DNA from: CAYZJV01 sp964482325
GTDB taxonomy: Bacteria; Spirochaetota; Spirochaetia; Sphaerochaetales; Sphaerochaetaceae
Length of the DNA stretch: 64,000 nucleotides
Assembly: GCA_964482325.1 (NCBI GenBank)
Contig: CAYZXD010000007.1
Location: 1 to 64,000, forward strand
Direction: 5' to 3'
Below the pieces are notes generated by a model, which ran no database searches, was not told the DNA's origin, and saw only the letters and a list, made by a program, of their open reading frames with translations. This document shows, in pieces, positions 26,512 through 34,542 of this stretch. A program made the position numbers and the translations under genes. Numbering within the stretch: position 1 is the first letter of the stretch; every line of letters begins with the position of its first letter.

Positions 26512-28245
26512 ATGACATCAGAATACGAGAAAGGTCCCGAATTATTCGAGACACCTGAAACGGGTGGCTCCGTGTCTTCGGAAACACAAAAGCCTACTAA
26601 GCGAGTGGTTCGACGGAAAGCTTCCGAGAGTGCAACTCCGGCAGTGGTAAAAGTGAGCAGCAACAATACTGCTGCAACGCCGCCACCAGCTGAAAAACCG
26701 GCACCCAAGAAGCGGGGCAGACCTCCTCGGAAAAAACCAGTTGAACAGGCACCCCCTCCTCCTGTAGAGGAAAAACCACAGGAAAAGAGCGCAGTGCAAC
26801 AACGACCGACACAGAATTATTCAAACCAGCAGTATAATCGGTCACAGGGCCGAGGAAAAAACAACAACCGACAGAAATCCAATTATCAGAAAAATAATCA
26901 TAACCGACAGACTGGGCGATCCCATGCCCAGGTTGAAGATATCCCGGTAGAAATCTACGTAGAAGACCCCAATGCCCCAAGAATTATGGTTAATGACCTC
27001 TCTGCGTTGAATCTTCCCGCATTGCGACAGAAAGCAGCCGAATATGGGTTATCACAAACAGAAATTCTTGAACTGAAGCGACAGGATCTGATTGTTGAGA
27101 TTCTCAAAGCGCATACCACCTCAGGTGGAGTGATTATGGCTTACGGAGCTCTCGAAGTGCTTCCCGATGGGTATGGATTCCTTCGGTCCCCACAGAACAA
27201 TTATCTAAGTGGCCCTGAAGATATCTATGTGTCTATATCTCAGATTAAGATGCTGAGTCTGAAAACGGGTGATACCGTTGAGGGACAGATTCGTCCACCG
27301 CGCGATGCTGAGCGGTACTTTGCCATGATCAAAGTACAGACGATCAACCATGATCCCCCTGAAGTAACACGTACTCGTGCCGGTTTCGATTCTCTTACCC
27401 CGCTGTATCCTGATACCCGACTCAATCTGGAAACATCCGAAAGTGATATTTCTACGAGAATTATCAACTTATTCTGTCCGATCGGCAAAGGACAGCGGAG
27501 TCTTATTGTGGCACCTCCCCGGGCTGGAAAAACCATTCTCATGCAGAAGATTGCCAATGCCATAACGGAAAATCATCCTGAAGTCTATCTGATGGTGCTC
27601 CTGATTGATGAACGACCTGAAGAAGTCACCGACATGCGTCGAACCGTAAAAGGAGAAGTCGTTGCATCCACCTTTGATGAACAGGCCTCCCGTCACGTTT
27701 CTGTTGCAGAAATGGTGATTGAAAAGGCTAAACGTCTGGTAGAGCATAAGCGAGATGTGGTAATCCTTCTGGATAATCTTACCCGATTGGCACGAGCTTA
27801 CAACCAGACGGTTCCTGCTTCCGGTAAAATACTCTCCGGTGGTGTCGATTCGAATGCACTGCATAAGCCGAAAAGGTTTTTAGGTGCTGCGAGAAATATT
27901 GAACATGGAGGAAGCCTTACCATTATTGCTTCTGCCTTGATTGAAACTGGTTCTCGTATGGATGAAGTGATTTTTGAGGAGTTCAAAGGGACGGGAAATA
28001 ATGAAATTGTCCTTGATCGCAGGATGGCAGAGCGGCGGCTCTATCCAGCAATCAATATCAAAAAATCTGGGACGCGGCGTGAGGATCTGTTACTGACTAC
28101 CGAAGAGTCTGCAAAGATCTGGGCACTGCGTAATGCGATCAATCCCATGGAAGATATTGAGATGACTGAACTGCTCATTGACAAAATGAAGAAAACAAAG
28201 AATAATGAGGCGTTTCTTCGTTCCATGAACACGGGTGTCATGTAA
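26512..28245 (+). CDS. rho: Transcription termination factor Rho with disordered N-terminal insert
   Basis: Hexameric RNA helicase, 577 residues. The core is standard: ALNLPALRQKAAEYGLSQTEIL (Rho-N), the cold-shock-like RNA-binding domain (ALEVLPDGYGFLRSPQNNYL), Walker A APPRAGKTILMQKIA, Walker B DVVILLDNLTRLARAYN and the R/Q loops (KPKRFLGAARNIEHGGS, ERRLYPAINIKKSGTRREDLL). In front lies a ~150-residue low-complexity region, Pro/Lys-rich and then Asn/Gln/Arg-rich (NYSNQQYNRSQGRGKNNNR). Such inserts occur in Rho of several phyla and bind RNA. TTGGAGATTATCA precedes the ATG. Confidence 0.97.
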   Translation: MTSEYEKGPELFETPETGGSVSSETQKPTKRVVRRKASESATPAVVKVSSNNTAATPPPAEKPAPKKRGRPPRKKPVEQAPPPPVEEKPQEKSAVQQRPTQNYSNQQYNRSQGRGKNNNRQKSNYQKNNHNRQTGRSHAQVEDIPVEIYVEDPNAPRIMVNDLSALNLPALRQKAAEYGLSQTEILELKRQDLIVEILKAHTTSGGVIMAYGALEVLPDGYGFLRSPQNNYLSGPEDIYVSISQIKMLSLKTGDTVEGQIRPPRDAERYFAMIKVQTINHDPPEVTRTRAGFDSLTPLYPDTRLNLETSESDISTRIINLFCPIGKGQRSLIVAPPRAGKTILMQKIANAITENHPEVYLMVLLIDERPEEVTDMRRTVKGEVVASTFDEQASRHVSVAEMVIEKAKRLVEHKRDVVILLDNLTRLARAYNQTVPASGKILSGGVDSNALHKPKRFLGAARNIEHGGSLTIIASALIETGSRMDEVIFEEFKGTGNNEIVLDRRMAERRLYPAINIKKSGTRREDLLLTTEESAKIWALRNAINPMEDIEMTELLIDKMKKTKNNEAFLRSMNTGVM

Positions 28246-28326
28246 ACGGAGCTGTTTGTGAAGTTGTTCTTCTGTCAAGGCATGACCGTAGCAGAAGATA
28301 GCAGTATAGAGATTGGAGGAAATGCA

Positions 28327-28533
28327 ATGAAAGAGGGAATTCACCCCAAGTATGAATTGACCAAAGTAACCTGCGCATGCGGGAATGTATTTGAGACTAA
28401 GTCGACTGTTAAGAATCTGAATATTGAAATCTGCAGTAGTTGTCACCCCTTCTTTACCGGTACTCAGAAGCTGGTTGATACCACCGGCCGAGTTGAACGG
28501 TTCAAGAAGAAGTACGGCCTTTCAAACAACTAA
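28327..28533 (+). CDS. rpmE: 50S ribosomal protein bL31 (zinc-binding form)
   Basis: 68 residues from ATG 28327, with GGAGG at 28316-28320; in-frame upstream codons to 28258 do not belong to the family. It begins MKEGIHPKYELTKVTCACGN, and the CAC...CSSC cysteines (16, 18, 37, 40) mark the zinc-carrying form. KFFTGTQK-like HPFFTGTQKLVDTTGRVERFKKKYG completes the family pattern. A terminator follows. Confidence 0.96.
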   Translation: MKEGIHPKYELTKVTCACGNVFETKSTVKNLNIEICSSCHPFFTGTQKLVDTTGRVERFKKKYGLSNN

Positions 28534-28553
28534 TGACTGTCAGTCGGAACCAG

Positions 28554-28582
28554 ACCGCTTCTTTCCTAGAGGCGGTTTTTTA
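28554..28582 (+). terminator. Terminator after rpmE
   Basis: ACCGCTTCT pairs with AGAGGCGGT (one T-G pair) around TTCCT, followed by a six-T run ending at 28581. It separates the rho-rpmE block from the GalK-like gene. Confidence 0.8.
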
Positions 28583-28613
28583 TTGCATTATGTAAGCTCT
28601 TCGCCTAATATTG

Positions 28614-29789
28614 ATGCAAAAGGGACAAATGAAACAGATAGCGGAACTCCATGAACTTGAACACGATGCCAAACCGGAAGCGGTGATAACAGTTCCCGGA
28701 ATAGCGACATTCATAGGGGATTTTGCCGATTATTGCAAAGGATATACCCTCTGTGGTGCTGCCCCTGCTTCTCTTACCGTTGCTGTTTCTGCGCGCTCGG
28801 ACCAAAGTGTCCGTCTTTTCATGGCTCCCATGAAGGATCGTAAACGATTCAATCTGCAAAATGTAAAATATCGCCGAGAAGACCGATGGGCGAATGTTGT
28901 GAAAGGGGTTGTTTCGGTACTCAGTAGTAGAGGGTTCCCCTGTGGTGGATTCAATCTCACCCTTTCCGGCAAGCTGTTGAACCGTGAAGGTACCATGGTG
29001 AATTCGGCAATTGCACTCGGAACAGCTATTGCACTCAAGCTGGTGTATCATCATGATCTGACCCTCGACGACTGTCCTACAATCGGTTATTCAGCTTTAT
29101 CCTCATTTGTCGGAGAATCATGTCGACTGGTAACTTTTCTTGCTATGATGCAGGTCGATAAAAACTCACTGCTGTTGTACGATGTGCATCATCTCGCTTT
29201 TGAACGGGTCGCCCAGATGGGAGAAGATTCACTGGTTGTGCCCTATATAGTGGAAAGTAAGATTTCACCTCAAGCTCTAAAAGAGGAGCTTGAACTGAGA
29301 CGAGTCGAAAGTAAGCAGGCCTTTGAACGCTTTCGTGTTGCCTTCCCCTCCGGTCCTATTCGTGACGTATCCGAACAGGAAGTAAAAGAATCAACCGGTT
29401 TGTTAACCGAAGAAGAGAAAAGGATTTGTCTGTATGTGCTCTCAGAGAGTCGTTTAGCCAAAGAGGCCGCTCGTCTGCTTGCACAAAAGGATATGGTGCT
29501 GTATGGTAAGGTACTGAGTAAGGTGCAATCTGGGTTGCGGGACGTATTTGAAGTTACCTGCCCGGAAATTGACTGGCTCACCAAACGTGCCACAGAAATT
29601 CCCGGATGTCTTGGAGCTGCCATGATTGCCATGGGTTCCAGTGGGACCATTCTGGTACTGCTCTCCCCGGATTCACTTGACTTATACACCACACGGATGG
29701 AGGAATACGAGCATATCTTCGGATTCAGACCGATATCGAGTCAGTACAAACCGGTTGATGGGCTGAAGATAGTCTCTTATACGACATGA
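28614..29789 (+). CDS. Degenerate galactokinase-like GHMP protein
   Basis: 391 residues with galactokinase length and overall pattern, but key motifs are eroded. GRVNLIGEHTDY appears as PGIATFIGDFADY (28-40), losing the Arg and the Glu-His. The ATP loop GLSSSAA is replaced by REGTMVNSAIA (124-134). The segment that should hold the catalytic Asp (MDQ) reads CRLVTFLAMMQ before LLYDVHHL (170-193). The C-terminal PGCLGAAMIAMGSSGTILVLL keeps the third GHMP motif region. It is probably not a galactokinase; a sugar-sensing or structural role is possible. Start 28614 or 28629 (AGGGA nearby). It overlaps surE by 4 nt. Confidence 0.65.
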   Translation: MQKGQMKQIAELHELEHDAKPEAVITVPGIATFIGDFADYCKGYTLCGAAPASLTVAVSARSDQSVRLFMAPMKDRKRFNLQNVKYRREDRWANVVKGVVSVLSSRGFPCGGFNLTLSGKLLNREGTMVNSAIALGTAIALKLVYHHDLTLDDCPTIGYSALSSFVGESCRLVTFLAMMQVDKNSLLLYDVHHLAFERVAQMGEDSLVVPYIVESKISPQALKEELELRRVESKQAFERFRVAFPSGPIRDVSEQEVKESTGLLTEEEKRICLYVLSESRLAKEAARLLAQKDMVLYGKVLSKVQSGLRDVFEVTCPEIDWLTKRATEIPGCLGAAMIAMGSSGTILVLLSPDSLDLYTTRMEEYEHIFGFRPISSQYKPVDGLKIVSYTT

Positions 29790-30637
29790 CCATACTGCTA
29801 ACCAATGATGATGGATACCAATCCGAAGGGATCACGATACTTGAGACTGTGCTCGCAGAGGCTGGGCATGATGTGTGGGTGTGTGCACCCTCAGATCAGC
29901 GCAGCGCTCAGTCGCATGCGATGACCTTGCGGGGCAAACTCCGCTTTATCCGATATGATGCGCGTCATTATCACTGTGGCGGTACTCCTGCTGATTGCAT
30001 TCTCTATGGATTAGTGGGAAAGGCGATTCCCATAAGTCCCGATCTGGTGATCTCCGGAATCAACCATGGATATAATGCCAGTACCGACATCATTTATTCC
30101 GGTACGGTGGGAGCTGCAAGTGAAGCAATTCTGCGTGGGTATCGCGCGATATCAATTTCAGCACGTGCCGATAAAGATACCGGTGAATATCCCTTTGTCG
30201 AAGCCGCTGCTTTTCTTGCTGAACACCTTGAATCATTTTTACCCTTCTGTACTCCGGATGTACTGCTGAATATCAACGTTCCGCCACAACCGAACGGACA
30301 GTGGCGTGTCGGCGGGATCGGTAAACTTGAATATTCTGATGTCGTTGAACGAGGGACGAGTGCCCGTTCGACCAGTTATGATGCATCTTCGACCAAAATC
30401 GGCTTGGCTTATGGTGATGCTGATGTCGATTCGAATGGAGTGGGTATCGGTGATGAGATGACTTTACTGCTGAAAACTGATGTACCGCCAAGACTGGTGC
30501 ACGCTGAACGCGAGACCGATTATCATCTGCTCAGTGAACACTACATTTCAGTTACTCCTCTGGTCGTACACCCAGTAATGGATAATGCCGTAGCAGGGGA
30601 GTTGGAAAAACTGCAAAAAGGAAGTGAAGTTTCATGA
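29786..30637 (+). CDS. surE: 5'/3'-nucleotidase SurE
   Basis: Metal-dependent nucleotidase and survival protein, 283 residues. The N-terminal TNDDGYQSEGI carries the DD metal ligands; Ser and Asn ligands follow in APSDQRSAQSHAMTL and ISGINHGYNASTDIIYSGTVGAASEA. The C-terminal part contains the family dimer arm. The ATG overlaps the GalK-like stop (ATGA), and its stop overlaps the next gene in the same way, so the three genes form a coupled unit. Confidence 0.95.
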   Translation: MTILLTNDDGYQSEGITILETVLAEAGHDVWVCAPSDQRSAQSHAMTLRGKLRFIRYDARHYHCGGTPADCILYGLVGKAIPISPDLVISGINHGYNASTDIIYSGTVGAASEAILRGYRAISISARADKDTGEYPFVEAAAFLAEHLESFLPFCTPDVLLNINVPPQPNGQWRVGGIGKLEYSDVVERGTSARSTSYDASSTKIGLAYGDADVDSNGVGIGDEMTLLLKTDVPPRLVHAERETDYHLLSEHYISVTPLVVHPVMDNAVAGELEKLQKGSEVS

Positions 30638-31005
30638 AACAGCCGTCACAGCGGTGGGAAGATAAATGTTCCCGATGTGGCCTTTGTTGTCATGAGAAGG
30701 TCATCTACGGGCGGTCTGTTGTCTATGATCTCGATTCCTACTGTGAGTACTATGATCCTAAAACGCATCAATGTACAATATACTTTGAACGGCTGGAACA
30801 GCAGGCACGGTGTCGTCGCGTTTCCCGCTTCAGTGCCATGTTTGCCTCATATCTTCCTGAAAGCTGTGCCTATGTGCAATGGGCTCGTTCACACCATATC
30901 CGTTTTGCCATTCGGCGTCATATCCGTTTTGCGCGAGGGAATCTCAGCGCTAATTCAGATGATGAAGACAGTTCCTCCTCTTTTTTTCCAGTTTCGATGA
31001 CTTGA
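30634..31005 (+). CDS. YkgJ-type cysteine-cluster protein
   Basis: 123 residues. The N-terminus carries CSRCGLCC (12-19), then C37 in DLDSYCEYY, C47 and C60 in the HQC...RCRRVSRF stretch: the CxxCGxCC pattern of the YkgJ/UPF0153 Zn- or Fe-chelating family. Biochemical role is unknown. The tail is Ser/Asp-rich. ATGA overlap with surE indicates coupling. Its stop codon overlaps the nifS promoter -35 box. Confidence 0.75.
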   Translation: MKQPSQRWEDKCSRCGLCCHEKVIYGRSVVYDLDSYCEYYDPKTHQCTIYFERLEQQARCRRVSRFSAMFASYLPESCAYVQWARSHHIRFAIRRHIRFARGNLSANSDDEDSSSSFFPVSMT

Positions 31006-31031
31006 CCCCACGGGTTGCGTACCCGTATGTT
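31002..31031 (+). promoter_or_regulatory. Promoter of nifS-nifU
   Basis: TTGACC (31002-31007), 18-nt spacer, TATGTT (31026-31031), 17 nt before the nifS ATG. The spacer is almost filled by an inverted repeat (31010-31026). Confidence 0.5.
31010..31026. promoter_or_regulatory. Inverted repeat in the nifS promoter spacer (candidate operator)
   Basis: ACGGGT and ACCCGT (6-bp arms) flank TGCGT, lying exactly between the -35 and -10 boxes, the position of repressor or MerR-type activator sites. No T run follows, so it is not a terminator. The binding protein is unknown. Confidence 0.5.
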
Positions 31032-31048
31032 GAAAAGAGAGAAGGTAC

Positions 31049-32203
31049 ATGAAAACAGTATATTTAGATAATAATGCCACTACACCGATGGCCCCTGAGG
31101 TCATCGAAATCATGCAGAATAGTTACCAGCTATTTGGTAATGCCTCAAGCATGCACAGTTTCGGACGGGCTGCTTCTGCTCAGGTAGAATATGCACGAAG
31201 TGCCGTAGCACGAATGATTGGAGCAGATCCAGAAGAAATCATTTTTACCAGCGGCGGATCGGAATCCGACAATGCCGTATTTTCCCAAGCCCGGGAGATG
31301 ATTGATGATGGTGCCAAACGGAAGCGGATTATTACTTCCACCATTGAGCATCCTGCCATTATTGAAACGTGCCGGCACCTGGTGAAACTTGGCTACCGGA
31401 TTGATTATGCCCCGGTAGATAGAACAGGAAAAGTTGACCTGGATGCACTGAAGAAACTCCTTGGCCCCGATGTATTGCTGGTCTCCATCATGTCAGGAAA
31501 CAATGAAACCGGCACGATTCAGGAGGTTCAGGCTATCAGTGATCTGGCTCACCAGTATGGAGCTTTGGTCCATACTGATGCCGTACAATCCATTGGCAAG
31601 ATGGCCGTTGATGTGCATCGATGGAAAGTAGATTACTTGAGTTTATCAGGCCATAAATTTTATGGACCTAAGGGAGTCGGAGCTCTCTACGTACGTAAAG
31701 GTGCCCCATTTGAAGCGTTTGTTAAGGGGGGACATCAGGAGAACGGTAAGCGGGCCGGTACGTACAATAATGCGGCAATTATCGGAATGGGAAGAGCTGC
31801 TGAACTGGTTATCGATACCGCTGAAGAGGAACAGAAAGAGCTCTGGCGTCTACGGGAAAAATTGCGCAAAGGAATCCAGGAACTCATTCCTGATACGGTG
31901 ATCAACGGACATCCTTCCGATTGCCTGCCGGGGACATTAAATGTCTCCTTTGCCGGTGCAGAAGGGGAGTCGATCCTGTTGATGCTGGACTTCGAGGGGA
32001 TCGCCGTTTCTACCGGATCTGCGTGTGCTACCGGTTCTTTGGAACCGTCCTATGTATTGCTGGCAAGTGCCCTTGATGTGGAACTGGCGCACGGATCTAT
32101 CAGGTTCAGTCTTGGACGATTTAATACGGAACATGATGTTGATTATGTTCTGGAAAAACTGCCGCCGATTATCCGGCGGTTGAGGGAGATTTCAACACGA
32201 TGA
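31049..32203 (+). CDS. nifS: Cysteine desulfurase (NifS/IscS type)
   Basis: PLP enzyme giving sulfur for Fe-S clusters, 384 residues. YLDNNATTPM at the N-terminus, HTDAVQSIGKM, the PLP Lys in LSLSGHKFYGPKG, GGHQENGKRAGTYNNAAIIGM and the active-site Cys loop STGSACATGSLEPSYVLLA are all present. GAGAGAAGG precedes the ATG. nifU overlaps by 4 nt. Confidence 0.95.
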   Translation: MKTVYLDNNATTPMAPEVIEIMQNSYQLFGNASSMHSFGRAASAQVEYARSAVARMIGADPEEIIFTSGGSESDNAVFSQAREMIDDGAKRKRIITSTIEHPAIIETCRHLVKLGYRIDYAPVDRTGKVDLDALKKLLGPDVLLVSIMSGNNETGTIQEVQAISDLAHQYGALVHTDAVQSIGKMAVDVHRWKVDYLSLSGHKFYGPKGVGALYVRKGAPFEAFVKGGHQENGKRAGTYNNAAIIGMGRAAELVIDTAEEEQKELWRLREKLRKGIQELIPDTVINGHPSDCLPGTLNVSFAGAEGESILLMLDFEGIAVSTGSACATGSLEPSYVLLASALDVELAHGSIRFSLGRFNTEHDVDYVLEKLPPIIRRLREISTR

Positions 32204-32805
32204 GTACAAATAATCCAATTTGGGTATATACAGATACGGTAAAAGAACACTTCATGCATCCGAAGAATGTCTGGGAAGATATGAATTATGAACCGGACGG
32301 TGAAGGAATCGTAGGTTCTATGGCCTGCGGTGATCAGATGAAAGTGGGTATTTCGGTAAAGGATGATACGATCACCGATCTGAAATGGCAGACATATGGA
32401 TGTGCGAGTGCAATTGCCAGTACTTCAATGATGTCTGAGATAGCTATTGGTATGACACTCGAAGAAGCATACAGACTGACACCTGCCATGATCACTGAAC
32501 GCCTTGGGGGATTGCCGCAGCATAAATTCCATTGCTCAGTGCTGGGCGATAAAGCTCTGCGTGCCGCAATCGATAACTTTCTTGAACGCAACGGGAGAGA
32601 GAATCCCTACCGAAAGAGTGTTGCGAAGGTGATCTGCGAATGTAAAAATGTGACAGATCAGCGGATCGAAGAGTTAGTGAAAAACAAAGAAGCAACCACC
32701 TTGGATGAGCTGAGAGAGATTACCGGATATGGAACGGTATGCGGGAAATGCCAGTTCAAAGTGCAGCAGCTCTTTGATGAATTCAAGCACATTTATAATG
32801 TATGA
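32200..32805 (+). CDS. nifU: NifU-like Fe-S scaffold (IscU domain plus BFD-type [2Fe-2S] domain)
   Basis: 201 residues. The IscU-like domain has its three cluster cysteines in GSMACGD, YGCASAIAS and KFHCSVLGDKA; a BFD-type domain follows (CECKNVTDQRIEEL...GYGTVCGKCQ). The third, Nfu-type domain of classical NifU is absent, a short form known from several anaerobes. ATGA overlap with nifS. Confidence 0.93.
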   Translation: MSTNNPIWVYTDTVKEHFMHPKNVWEDMNYEPDGEGIVGSMACGDQMKVGISVKDDTITDLKWQTYGCASAIASTSMMSEIAIGMTLEEAYRLTPAMITERLGGLPQHKFHCSVLGDKALRAAIDNFLERNGRENPYRKSVAKVICECKNVTDQRIEELVKNKEATTLDELREITGYGTVCGKCQFKVQQLFDEFKHIYNV

Positions 32806-32810
32806 CGATC

Positions 32811-32840
32811 AAGCCCTTGCACTGCGCAGGGGCTTATTTA
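32811..32840. terminator. Terminator between nifU and the kinase gene (bidirectional)
   Basis: AAGCCCTTGC pairs with GCAGGGGCTT around ACTGC (10 bp, one T-G pair), then TATTTAA on the plus strand. It lies 5 nt past the nifU stop and abuts the stop of the opposite gene, so it can serve both. Confidence 0.7.
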
Positions 32841-34529
32841 ATGGCACTCCTGATGAAATTCACTGCCACCGATAAATTCTCTCAAAAGCGAATCGCTGGG
32901 AACAAGGTCTGCAGGAATCGGATAGACATTCTCGAGAAAGCTTAACAATCTTCGCGCCGTGGGGTACGCTTCGCGTGCCTCAGGCTTTACGGTCTTGAGC
33001 AGTGGTTCCACATAGGGTTTCAATACCGGCAGTTCATATTCCAGTGCCGAGTTGATCATGATGTCAGCCTCATTCTGGTAGGGGAAGATGTGCTGAGTCT
33101 CTCCTCGCTCCACCGACGGCCACATTTCCAATGTCATCTGTGCGGTGGTACTGCGTGTGCGATTATCCCGTACAATTCTTCTGAGAATTCTGTTGTCGGT
33201 GGTGGAAATACGATTATGATCGTCAAGGTTGAGTTGCGTGAGTGCTGAAATATAGATCTTGAATGTGGTTCTTGAGTCAACTCCAGGGATGAGCCGGGGG
33301 TTGAGTCCATGAATGCCTTCAATGACTAGAATCGTGTTGTTCTTGAGACTGATCGGTTTATTCTCATAGTATCGTTCACCATTTCCCTTGAAGGAAAATT
33401 TCGGTAAATCCACATCCTCTCCTGCATACAGCGCTTTGAGGTTTTCCTGAAAAAGATTCAGATCAAGCGCTTCTAAAATTTCCAAGTCGGGTTTGCCATC
33501 TGCATCAAGTGGTGCCTGGTCTTTTGGACGGTAATAGTTATCGAGAGATATCTGAATCGGATTAAAACCGAGCAATCGCAATTGAATTGCCAAACGGATA
33601 GCAAAAGTTGTTTTTCCTGATGAGGATGGTCCGGCAATAAAAACTACCTTTACGGTACCTTTTTCACTGACCATATCGGCAATCTGGCTGATTCTTCGAT
33701 GTTGCAGGTCCTCATTCATCCGGATGAAGGTGAAGATTTCTCTGGTGCCGCAGATGGTGTTCATGTCACCGAGACAGCTTACCTTGAGAATACTTCCCCA
33801 GATTTTATTTTCCCGGAATATGGAAAATAGTTTGGGATTATCGCGAAACGGGGCGATAGCGAGGAAATTACTCGATAAAGGATATCTGAGAAGCATCCCC
33901 CGATCACCATACAGTCTCAGTTCCCATATGCTCATCATACCGGTATAGGGGAGTAAGGGTTCATAGGTGATGTCCATGAAATCACCGCATCGGTAGAGTT
34001 CCAGTGTTGGATCGTTTCGGTAGGATAACAGTAGTTCTGTGGCAGTATACCCCTTCTCCCTGAAGTGCGTAAGAGCATGTTGATACCCTACAGTTCCCTG
34101 ATGGATACGCAAATTGGCATCTACAATATGCTGCAGTGCATCGGAAAGTTTCTGTACATCTGTTTCATCCAGAGCATACATGCCGTCAAAGGTGTAGTAG
34201 AATCCATCGCCCAATGCGTGGCCTACAATGAGACGACGTTCTGGGAAGATTTGTTCACTCGCATAGGCAAGGAGGTAACTCAGCGTGTGACGATACATCC
34301 GTTTCCCAATATTACTGAAGAGATGGATGGGTTCGATATCAGCATCAACCATGAGCTTTGCACCGAATGAGAGGATCTCGTTATTCATGCGTAATCCAAT
34401 CACGGGATCATCTGCATAGACCGGATGGTCCGGATTGAGGTGTAAGGCTTTCACCACGGTTTCAACTCGGGTCCCCGAGGGTACTTGTATTTCCTGCTTC
34501 TCATAGGTCAGAGTAATTGTCTGTTCCAT
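32838..34529 (-). CDS. Nucleoside (uridine) kinase with N-terminal TGS/tRNA-synthetase-like region
   Basis: 563 residues. Residues 1-65 resemble a TGS domain; 75-215 resemble the editing-type domain of threonyl-tRNA synthetase (IVGHALGDGFYYTFDG); the C-terminal part is a P-loop kinase of the uridine kinase/phosphoribulokinase family with IAGPSSSGKTTFAIRLA, LDNYYRP and VIEGIHGLNP. This fusion is known in Clostridia, Bacteroidetes and spirochaetes as a nucleoside kinase; its true substrate is uncertain. AAGGTAGAATGT precedes the ATG. It is the last gene of the leftward unit below the ADH-like genes (13-nt gap), which is an unusual context. Confidence 0.85.
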   Translation of the reverse strand: MEQTITLTYEKQEIQVPSGTRVETVVKALHLNPDHPVYADDPVIGLRMNNEILSFGAKLMVDADIEPIHLFSNIGKRMYRHTLSYLLAYASEQIFPERRLIVGHALGDGFYYTFDGMYALDETDVQKLSDALQHIVDANLRIHQGTVGYQHALTHFREKGYTATELLLSYRNDPTLELYRCGDFMDITYEPLLPYTGMMSIWELRLYGDRGMLLRYPLSSNFLAIAPFRDNPKLFSIFRENKIWGSILKVSCLGDMNTICGTREIFTFIRMNEDLQHRRISQIADMVSEKGTVKVVFIAGPSSSGKTTFAIRLAIQLRLLGFNPIQISLDNYYRPKDQAPLDADGKPDLEILEALDLNLFQENLKALYAGEDVDLPKFSFKGNGERYYENKPISLKNNTILVIEGIHGLNPRLIPGVDSRTTFKIYISALTQLNLDDHNRISTTDNRILRRIVRDNRTRSTTAQMTLEMWPSVERGETQHIFPYQNEADIMINSALEYELPVLKPYVEPLLKTVKPEAREAYPTARRLLSFLENVYPIPADLVPSDSLLREFIGGSEFHQECH

Positions 34530-34542
34530 ACATTCTACCTTA

